Positions 13,020 to 19,465 of a stretch of 19,465 nucleotides of DNA are shown here, one piece after another. The DNA is from an uncultured Clostridium sp. GTDB taxonomy: Bacteria; Bacillota; Clostridia; Clostridiales; Clostridiaceae. Every line of letters starts with the position of its first letter. The first letter of the stretch is position 1. The stretch lies in NCBI RefSeq assembly GCF_934754915.1, contig NZ_CAKVKB010000065.1, positions 1 to 19,465 of the forward strand. The letters run 5' to 3'. The translations under genes were made by a program, and so were the position numbers. The notes beneath the pieces are model-generated. The model had not been told where the DNA came from. It made no database searches and saw only the letters and a program-made list of their open reading frames with translations.

Positions 13020-13875
13020 TTTAAAAAAAGACATTAATGAATATTTAGATAGCTACTTTAGAAATAAAGGTGAATATAATAAAGTTATTTATGAAGCCAG
13101 CAGCTATAGTTTGAATATAGGTGGAAAAAGGATAAGACCAATTTTATTTTCATTAGCTTATTATATTTTCAAAAATGAATATACTAATGTACTGCCAATG
13201 GCATGTTCAATTGAAATGATTCATACGTACTCACTTATACATGATGATCTTCCATGTATGGATGATGATGATTTAAGAAGAGGAAAGCCAACAAATCATA
13301 AAGTTTTTGGTGAGAATATTGCAGTTCTTGCGGGAGACAATCTTCTTAATGAAGCTGTAATACTGATGATGAATTATGCGTTAAAAAATGGAGGAAATTC
13401 ATTGAAGGCTGCTTATGAGATAACATCTTCAGCTGGAGCAGAAGGGATGATTGGAGGTCAGGTTGTTGATGTAATATCTGAAGGAAAATCTATTTCAAAA
13501 GATGAACTTGAATATATGCATGCAAAGAAGACTGGAGCACTTATAAGGGCATCAGTGGTAAGTGGTGCTATACTTGCTGGTGCATGCGAAGCTGATATAG
13601 AAATATTAAAAAAATATGGTGAAAAGTTAGGCTTGGTTTTTCAAATTAGAGATGATATTCTGGATGTAATTGGTGATGCTCATATTATGGGGAAAAATAT
13701 ACATGCAGATGAAGAACATAATAAAACTAATTTTATAAGTGTTTATGGACTTGATGAATGCAAAAAAATGTGTGAAAAATTAAGTGAAGAATGTGTGAAA
13801 CTGCTTAAAACACTGACAGTAGATGCACAATGTTTAATTGATTTAACGTATAGTCTTTTAAATAGAGAAAGTTAG
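13003..13875 (+). CDS. ispA: Polyprenyl (farnesyl/geranyl) diphosphate synthase
   Basis: The product (290 residues from the chosen GTG) is a short-chain trans-prenyltransferase, condensing isopentenyl diphosphate with DMAPP/GPP to give farnesyl-type diphosphate. GGKRIRP (40-46), the first Asp-rich motif DDLPCMDDDD (81-90) followed by LRRGKPTNHKVFG, and the second motif QIRDDILD (214-221) are all intact. Product length cannot be fixed by eye; the bulky residues before the first motif suit FPP or GPP. The start is uncertain: ATG 12976 is in frame, as are GTG 12997 and GTG 13003; GGAG at 12989-12992 and family openings favour 13003. It overlaps xseB and lies 16 bases before dxs, joining the two isoprenoid genes. 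Confidence 0.92.
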   Translation: MISIDNLKKDINEYLDSYFRNKGEYNKVIYEASSYSLNIGGKRIRPILFSLAYYIFKNEYTNVLPMACSIEMIHTYSLIHDDLPCMDDDDLRRGKPTNHKVFGENIAVLAGDNLLNEAVILMMNYALKNGGNSLKAAYEITSSAGAEGMIGGQVVDVISEGKSISKDELEYMHAKKTGALIRASVVSGAILAGACEADIEILKKYGEKLGLVFQIRDDILDVIGDAHIMGKNIHADEEHNKTNFISVYGLDECKKMCEKLSEECVKLLKTLTVDAQCLIDLTYSLLNRES

Positions 13876-13891
13876 CAGAGGAAATGATATT

Positions 13892-15748
13892 ATGAAATTG
13901 ATAGATAAAATAGACTTCCCTAAAGGCATAAAAAAACTGGATATTAAAGATACTAAAGTACTCAGTCAAGAGTTAAGGGAATTTTTAATAGAAAGTGTGT
14001 CAAAAACAGGAGGTCACTTATCTTCTAATTTAGGAGTTGTTGATCTTACATTGAGTCTTTTTAAGGCATTTGATTTTGAAAAGGATAAAATTGTGTGGGA
14101 TGTAGGACATCAAAGTTATGTATATAAGATTTTAACTGGGAGAAAAGACGGATTTAAAAAACTGAGACAATTTAATGGAATGAGTGGTTTCCCCAAAAGA
14201 AATGAAAGCAATTATGATTATTTTGATACAGGCCACAGTAGTACATCAATTTCGGCAGCACTTGGAATAGCAAGGGCACGAGATATTAAAAAAGAGAATT
14301 ATCATGTTATTGCTGTTATAGGTGATGGTGCACTGACAGGAGGAATGGCTCTTGAAGCATTGAATGATGTAGGATTCAGGAAAACTAAGATGATTATTAT
14401 ACTTAATGATAATCAGATGTCAATTTCTCCTAATGTTGGAGGTCTTTCGAAGTATCTTAATAAATTAAGAATGGCACCAGGATACAATAAGTTGAAAAAT
14501 GAAATACATGATTCACTGAATCAAACTCATATAGGAAAAAATATTGCAGATAAAATTTCAAGAGTTAAGGATAGTATAAAACAGCTTGTTGTTCCGTCTA
14601 TGTTTTTTGAGAGCATAGGACTTAAATATATAGGCCCAATAGATGGTCATGATATAGTATCTATGACAGAAGTATTTAAAATTGCAAAAGAATTTGAAGG
14701 ACCTGTTATCATACATACTATAACCAAAAAAGGAAAAGGATATGCACTTGCTGAAGAAAGTCCCTGTAAATATCATGGCGTAAGTCCCTTTGATCTTGAA
14801 AGTGGAGAATGTAAAAAAGATACTAAAAATACTTATTCAAAAGTATTTGGACAGTCTCTTGTGGAACTTGCATCGAAAGATAACAGAATAACAGCAATAA
14901 CAGCAGCTATGCCTGATGGAACTGGTTTAAAGGAATTTAGTGAAAAATTTAAAGACAGGTTTTTTGATGTTGGAATAGCAGAACAGCATGCAGTAACACT
15001 TGCAGCAGGAATGGCAAGTAATGGATTAAAACCTGTATTTGCAGTATATTCAACATTTCTTCAAAGAGGGTTTGATCAGGTTGTTCATGATGTATGTATT
15101 CAGAAACTGCCAGTAGTATTTGCAGTAGACAGAGCAGGTATTGTAGGCGAAGATGGAGAAACGCATCAGGGAATAATGGATATATCATATTTATCTATCA
15201 TTCCTAATATGACCATTATTGCACCTAAATGTACAGCTGAAGTTAAAACTATGCTTGAATGGGCTTTAAACCAAAATGGACCAGTTGCAATAAGATATCC
15301 AAGAGGAGGAGACATAATAGATAATATTTCTCCTTTAAAGGAATTGAATGAAGGAAAATGGGAAGTTATAGCTCAAGGTACAAGAATTTGTATTATAGCA
15401 ACTGGAAAAATGGTGCAGCATGCAGTTTATGCAAAGGAAATACTATATGAACAGGGAATAAATCCAACAATAATAAATGCAGTTTTTATAAAACCTATAG
15501 ATAAGCAGATGTTAAAGGAAATTGCAGATAGAGGATATAATATACTTACAATTGAAGATAATATTCTTAAAGGCGGTTTAGGAAGCGCTGTTAAGGATTA
15601 TATGTATGAAATAGGATATAAGGGAAAAATAAAGTCATTAGGATATGATGACCAGTTTATTCCTCAGGGAAATGTAGATATCCTTTATAAAACTTATAAA
15701 CTTGACTGTGAAGGAATAAGAGAATCAATATTAGAATTATATGATTAG
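13892..15748 (+). CDS. dxs: 1-deoxy-D-xylulose-5-phosphate synthase
   Basis: The 618-residue thiamine diphosphate enzyme makes DXP from pyruvate and glyceraldehyde 3-phosphate, the first step of the MEP pathway. GGHLSSNLGVV (40-50), VGHQSY (71-76), the ThDP/Mg motif GDGALTGGMALEALND (144-159) with LNDNQMSI (171-178), catalytic Glu364 in GIAEQHAVT (361-369) and DRAGIVGEDGETHQG (413-427) are all present. Length is standard, with the C-terminal transketolase domain complete. AGAGG at 13877-13881 serves the ATG. It sits between ispA and tlyA, as in many Firmicutes, and supplies precursors used by IspA. Confidence 0.97.
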   Translation: MKLIDKIDFPKGIKKLDIKDTKVLSQELREFLIESVSKTGGHLSSNLGVVDLTLSLFKAFDFEKDKIVWDVGHQSYVYKILTGRKDGFKKLRQFNGMSGFPKRNESNYDYFDTGHSSTSISAALGIARARDIKKENYHVIAVIGDGALTGGMALEALNDVGFRKTKMIIILNDNQMSISPNVGGLSKYLNKLRMAPGYNKLKNEIHDSLNQTHIGKNIADKISRVKDSIKQLVVPSMFFESIGLKYIGPIDGHDIVSMTEVFKIAKEFEGPVIIHTITKKGKGYALAEESPCKYHGVSPFDLESGECKKDTKNTYSKVFGQSLVELASKDNRITAITAAMPDGTGLKEFSEKFKDRFFDVGIAEQHAVTLAAGMASNGLKPVFAVYSTFLQRGFDQVVHDVCIQKLPVVFAVDRAGIVGEDGETHQGIMDISYLSIIPNMTIIAPKCTAEVKTMLEWALNQNGPVAIRYPRGGDIIDNISPLKELNEGKWEVIAQGTRICIIATGKMVQHAVYAKEILYEQGINPTIINAVFIKPIDKQMLKEIADRGYNILTIEDNILKGGLGSAVKDYMYEIGYKGKIKSLGYDDQFIPQGNVDILYKTYKLDCEGIRESILELYD

Positions 15749-15760
15749 AAGGAGAACATA

Positions 15761-16573
15761 ATGGCAGAAAAAAAAGAAAGATTGGATATACTTTTAGTAG
15801 AGAAAGGAATAATCACTTCAAGAGAAAAAGCTAAAGCCTGCATAATGGAAGGAAAAGTTTATGTAAATGGACAGAAGTTAGATAAAGCAGGTGAAAAGGT
15901 AAGTGTTGATAGTGATATAGAATATAGAGGAGATACTTTAAAGTATGTAAGCCGTGGAGGATTAAAGCTTGAAAAAGCTATGAATACATGGAATCTTACT
16001 TTAGATGGAAAAGTATGCATGGATATTGGTGCTTCAACAGGAGGATTTACTGACTGCATGCTTCAAAATGGTGCATCTAAAGTGTTTGCAGTAGATGTTG
16101 GATATGGGCAGTTTGCATGGAAACTCAGAACTGATGAAAGAGTTGTATGCATGGAAAGAACAAATATAAGATATGTTACTCCTGAAGACATAAATAATGA
16201 ATTATTGGATTTTGCTTCAATTGATGTATCATTTATATCTTTAAAGAAAATAATGCCTGCAACTTTAAATCTTCTTAAAGATGATGGTGAGGTAGTGGCA
16301 CTTATAAAACCTCAGTTTGAAGCTGGAAGAGAAAAAGTAGGTAAAAAAGGTGTTGTTAGGGAAATAAGCACTCATAAAGAAGTTGTACATGGAATAATAG
16401 ATTTTTTAATAGAACAAGGTCTTAATGTTCTTGGTGTAGGATATTCTCCTATAAAAGGACCTGAAGGAAACAGAGAATATCTTGTTTATTTCACTAAAAA
16501 TAAAGATAAGGAAAGCAGTTTTGTACAAGAGGATATTGATGCTGTGGTAGAGGCATCACATGTAGAAATTTAA
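15761..16573 (+). CDS. tlyA: TlyA family rRNA (cytidine-2'-O)-methyltransferase
   Basis: The 270-residue protein has an N-terminal S4 RNA-binding domain (about 5-65, RLDILLVEKGIITSREKAK), the linker YVSRGGLKLEKA (62-73) and an FtsJ/RrmJ-type methyltransferase domain with the SAM-binding loop MDIGASTGGFTD (87-98), VDVGYGQ (111-117) and IDVSFISL. TlyA homologues methylate ribosomal RNA; older annotation as hemolysin rests on indirect data. AAGGAG (15749-15754) precedes ATG, 12 bases after dxs. The exact rRNA target here is unknown. Confidence 0.94.
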   Translation: MAEKKERLDILLVEKGIITSREKAKACIMEGKVYVNGQKLDKAGEKVSVDSDIEYRGDTLKYVSRGGLKLEKAMNTWNLTLDGKVCMDIGASTGGFTDCMLQNGASKVFAVDVGYGQFAWKLRTDERVVCMERTNIRYVTPEDINNELLDFASIDVSFISLKKIMPATLNLLKDDGEVVALIKPQFEAGREKVGKKGVVREISTHKEVVHGIIDFLIEQGLNVLGVGYSPIKGPEGNREYLVYFTKNKDKESSFVQEDIDAVVEASHVEI

Positions 16574-16590
16574 TTTCTTCTGGAGGGGCT

Positions 16591-17517
16591 ATGAAAAATA
16601 TCGGTATTGCAATTAATCCTTCAAAGGATAATGAAAATAAAATCTTAAATATGGTTATAAGTAAAATAAGAGATATATTTGTTCTTGATGATATCCGTAT
16701 TTTTAATTCATATGACCTTGAAAAACAAGATCTTAAGAATATTGAACTTCTTTTGGTACTTGGTGGAGATGGAACGCTTTTAAGTGCAGCAAGATCTGTT
16801 GGAGAGGATTTTAATGGCGTTTTATTTGGAGTGAATATCGGAAATCTTGGATTTTTATCAAGCATAGATATATCAGAAATAGACAATGCACTTAAAAAGC
16901 TTAAAAATGAAGAATATCATATTCAAAATAGGATGATGCTTGAATGCAGTGGGGAATTCAAAGATATAATAGAATGTGGTCTTATATGCCAAAAGGAATT
17001 GGAAGATAAAAAGGGATGTTCGGATATACATAAATTTAAAAAAGGAAATCTTCAAGCACTTAATGACATAGTACTTGCAAGAGGTACTCTTTCAAGAATG
17101 GTGAAATTTAAAATTTATGTTGATGGAAAATTTTATTCATCATTTAAAGGAGATGGACTTATAATAGCTACTCCTACAGGTTCTACAGCATATTCCTTTT
17201 CAGCAGGAGGACCGCTCATATATCCTGAACTTGAACTTATAACTATAACACCTATATGTCCACACACAAAAAGCATGCAGACAATTGTTCTTAAAGGAGA
17301 TAGTATAATTGAAATATATGCTGAAAATGAAGAAGAAAAGATATATCTAACTGTTGATGGACAAAAAGCTATGGAAGTTAATCAAAAATCATGTGTAAAA
17401 GTTTATAAAAAACAGAAAAATGTGAAATTGCTTTTGTTTAATGATTATGATTATTTCAAAGTTTTGAGGAATAAGATTTTAAACAATTCTAAAGAATGTG
17501 ATGGTGAGGAATTTTGA
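16591..17517 (+). CDS. nadK: NAD kinase with a four-cysteine insertion
   Basis: The 308-residue enzyme phosphorylates NAD to NADP. It has the GGDGT motif at 58-62, NIGNLGFLS (82-90), NDIVLARG (158-165), GDGLIIATPTGSTAYSFSAGGP from 188, and PICPHT (221-226). Between the strands that normally join directly (about residues 118 and 155) lies an extra stretch of roughly 25-30 residues containing Cys119, Cys129, Cys133 and Cys143. Whether this is a common clostridial trait I cannot tell. TGGAGGGG at 16581-16588 is the ribosome site, 17 bases after tlyA. Its stop overlaps the argR start (TTGA). B. subtilis lacks nadK at this place between tlyA and ahrC. Confidence 0.94.
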   Translation: MKNIGIAINPSKDNENKILNMVISKIRDIFVLDDIRIFNSYDLEKQDLKNIELLLVLGGDGTLLSAARSVGEDFNGVLFGVNIGNLGFLSSIDISEIDNALKKLKNEEYHIQNRMMLECSGEFKDIIECGLICQKELEDKKGCSDIHKFKKGNLQALNDIVLARGTLSRMVKFKIYVDGKFYSSFKGDGLIIATPTGSTAYSFSAGGPLIYPELELITITPICPHTKSMQTIVLKGDSIIEIYAENEEEKIYLTVDGQKAMEVNQKSCVKVYKKQKNVKLLLFNDYDYFKVLRNKILNNSKECDGEEF

Positions 17518-17966
17518 AATCAAAAAGACATACAAAAATATTAGAAATAATTAGTTCAAGAGAAATAGAAACACAGGAAGAACTTGCAGAAGCATTAAAG
17601 AGTGAAGGATTTGACGTTACTCAGGCAACAGTATCAAGAGACATTAAGAACCTGAAGCTTATAAAGATGCAGTCTTCAAGTGGAAAATCAAAATATGCTG
17701 TATCAACAGGAGAACAGAAAAATATAATAGACAGACTTAGTAATATTCTTGCAAATACTGTTTTATCTGTAGAGAATGTGGATAAAATGGTAGTTATAAA
17801 GACAATTACCGGTTCAGCTCCTATAACAGCTGAAGCAATTGATAATCTTGAAAGTGCAGATATTGCAGGTACAGTAGCAGGAGATAATACAATCTTTATT
17901 TTAGTGAGAACTATTGAAAGTGCTGAACTTCTAGTATCTAAAATAAGAAAGAGAATGTCTTCATAA
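17514..17966 (+). CDS. argR: Arginine repressor ArgR/AhrC
   Basis: The 150-residue regulator starts at TTG, overlapping the nadK stop by four bases; the family opening RHTKILEIISSREIETQEEL fits this start and no ATG is available. The N-terminal winged helix contains the conserved VTQATVSRDIKNLKL (35-49). The C-terminal oligomerisation and arginine-binding domain carries GSAPITAEAIDNL (100-112) and GTVAGDNTIFILVRT (119-133). In most ArgR proteins the latter reads GDD, and the Asp pair contacts arginine; here the second is Asn125. It should control arginine metabolism genes elsewhere. Position between nadK and recN matches ahrC-recN of B. subtilis. Confidence 0.94.
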   Translation: MKSKRHTKILEIISSREIETQEELAEALKSEGFDVTQATVSRDIKNLKLIKMQSSSGKSKYAVSTGEQKNIIDRLSNILANTVLSVENVDKMVVIKTITGSAPITAEAIDNLESADIAGTVAGDNTIFILVRTIESAELLVSKIRKRMSS

Positions 17967-17984
17967 GATTAAGGATGGGATAAA

Positions 17985-19465
17985 ATGTTAATTCAATTAA
18001 ATATTAAAAATTTTGCGTTAATAGAAGAAATGACAATAAACTTTAAGGATGGTTTTAATATACTATCAGGAGAAACTGGTGCAGGTAAATCTATAATGAT
18101 TGACGCTATAGATTTTGTACTTGGGGGAAAGTTTTCAAAAAGTCTAATAAGAACAGGAGAAGATAAGACATATGTTGAAGCTTTGTTCACCCTTGATGGT
18201 TCGAGGGTCTCTGAAGTATTGGATGAACTTGATATTGAATATGATGATGTGCTTATAATAAGCAGGGAATCACATCAGAGTGGGAAAAATTTAATAAAAA
18301 TTAACGGAAAAAGTTTAATCACATCTCAATTAAGAAGAGTAAGAGCAAGACTCTTAGATATTCATGGGCAGCATCAGAATCAGGAACTTTTAACAAGAAG
18401 CAGCCATATATTATATCTAGATGGATTTATAGATAAAGAAATAGTAAAACCTTTAGGAATATATACTGAACTTAGAGATAATCTTCTTAAAGTAAGAGAA
18501 GATTTGAGCAGAATTACTGGAAATCAGGATAGAGAAAAACTTTTAGATTATCTGAAATTCCAGATAGATGATATTGAAAAAGCTAAGCTTAAAGAAAATG
18601 AAGAAGATGATTTGAGAGAAGAATATAACATTTTAGCAAATGCTGAAAAAATAAATAATGCATTGGCAGAATCTTATAAATTATTATGCGGACAAGAAGA
18701 ATTTAGTGTCATTGATTCGTTATCTAAAGTTATTTCAGAGTTATCAGGTGTAGAAAATCATTTTGAAAAAATCAAAAAAAATAAAAATTTGATAGAAGAA
18801 GCTTTTTACACAATAGAAGAAGCAAGCCGTGAAGTAAGAGACATGGCAGAAGAAATAGTTTTTGACAACGATGCCCTTGAAAGCATAAATTCAAGAATAT
18901 ATGAGATAAATCAATATAAAAAGAAATATGGTCCTACAGTAACAGACATACTAGAGTATCTTGAAAAAATTAAAAAAGAATATGATGAACTTATAAATTC
19001 TGAAAAGATTATTGAAGAACTCAGAGAAAAGGAAAAAAATATATTGACTCAGATGGAACAAGCTGCATCAGTTCTGCATGAATTGAGAATATCTAAGAGC
19101 AGTGCATTGGAAGAAAAAATCCTTAAGGAATTATCTTTTGTAGGTCTTGAAAAATCAAGAATGAAAATAAGTGTTGAAAAGGATGAAAAGAATTTTAACG
19201 AAAGAGGATTTGATGATGTATGCTTTATGATTTCTACAAATCCTGGCGAACCTTTAATGCCTCTTGAAAAAGTATTATCTGGTGGAGAACTTTCAAGAAT
19301 AATGCTTGCACTTAAATGTGTATTTGCAGAAAAGGATGAAATACCAACACTTATATTTGATGAAATTGATACTGGTATAAGTGGAGCTGTTGCTCAGAGA
19401 GTTGGAGAAAAAATGTATCAGCTTTCATGTACACATCAAGTTTTATGTATTACGCATCTTCCACA
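17985..19465 (+). CDS. recN: DNA repair protein RecN (3' end outside window)
   Basis: The frame stays open from ATG 17985 to the window end (493 codons), so about 70 residues of a usual 560-570 are missing. RecN is an SMC-like ATPase that acts at double-strand breaks. The N-terminal head has LNIKNFALIEEM (5-16) and the Walker A GETGAGKS (29-36 approx.), then a Q-loop-like LDIHGQHQNQELL; a long charged coiled coil follows (about 155-390); the C-terminal head shows the ABC signature LSGGELSR, Walker B LIFDEIDTGISG and the start of the switch-His region ITHLP. AAGGATGGG at 17971-17979 precedes ATG. The gap to argR is 18 bases with no terminator. Confidence 0.96.
   Translation, partial: MLIQLNIKNFALIEEMTINFKDGFNILSGETGAGKSIMIDAIDFVLGGKFSKSLIRTGEDKTYVEALFTLDGSRVSEVLDELDIEYDDVLIISRESHQSGKNLIKINGKSLITSQLRRVRARLLDIHGQHQNQELLTRSSHILYLDGFIDKEIVKPLGIYTELRDNLLKVREDLSRITGNQDREKLLDYLKFQIDDIEKAKLKENEEDDLREEYNILANAEKINNALAESYKLLCGQEEFSVIDSLSKVISELSGVENHFEKIKKNKNLIEEAFYTIEEASREVRDMAEEIVFDNDALESINSRIYEINQYKKKYGPTVTDILEYLEKIKKEYDELINSEKIIEELREKEKNILTQMEQAASVLHELRISKSSALEEKILKELSFVGLEKSRMKISVEKDEKNFNERGFDDVCFMISTNPGEPLMPLEKVLSGGELSRIMLALKCVFAEKDEIPTLIFDEIDTGISGAVAQRVGEKMYQLSCTHQVLCITHLP

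Overview
The window is AT-rich, densely coding on the + strand, and shows the gene order of a spore-forming Firmicute of the genus Clostridium (sensu stricto). The evidence is a complete spoIIIA operon, efp and a clostridial zinc-ribbon gene just upstream of it, and a run asp23-nusB-folD-xseA-xseB-ispA-dxs-tlyA-nadK-argR-recN. I cannot name the species from sequence alone. No tRNA, rRNA, CRISPR array, insertion sequence, phage gene or attachment site was seen. All supported genes read left to right.

Region 1 (about 1-2471) is the distal end of a type IV pilus / type II secretion-like operon. It holds the tail of an unidentified gene, a classic minor prepilin, a second pilin-like gene without the usual Glu+5, and three small, very divergent genes whose order and topology match PilM (GspL), PilN and PilO (GspM) inner-membrane platform proteins. 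Most neighbours overlap by about 11-14 bases, and the run ends at a hairpin.

Region 2 (about 2472-3891) has efp with its own promoter and a terminator-like hairpin, then a small CD1247-like coiled-coil/zinc-ribbon gene. Between that gene and a strong terminator lie nested inverted repeats over a perfect -10 hexamer.

Region 3 (3892-9443) is spoIIIAA-spoIIIAH, the mother-cell half of the forespore feeding channel. The ATPase (AA), GspF-like AB and ring-forming AG/AH echo secretion systems. SpoIIIAE has an unusually long acidic N-terminal extracytoplasmic stretch.

Region 4 (9444-10510) has an Asp23/Gls24 gene behind a near-consensus extended -10 promoter with a 5' leader hairpin, a palindromic terminator, then nusB with its own terminator. 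The accB-accC pair found here in Bacillus subtilis is absent.

Region 5 (10511-19465) is a long housekeeping run from folD to recN with very short gaps or overlaps, probably one operon. It covers C1-folate metabolism, exonuclease VII, isoprenoid precursor synthesis (dxs, ispA), rRNA methylation, NADP synthesis, arginine control and DNA repair; recN runs off the right end.

The most notable protein-level oddities are a FolD in which the catalytic cyclohydrolase lysine is glutamine, a NadK with a symmetric four-cysteine insertion, and an ArgR with Asn in place of one arginine-binding Asp. I did not find a clearly new multi-gene defence or mobile system; the degenerate pilus platform is the nearest thing to an under-described one.
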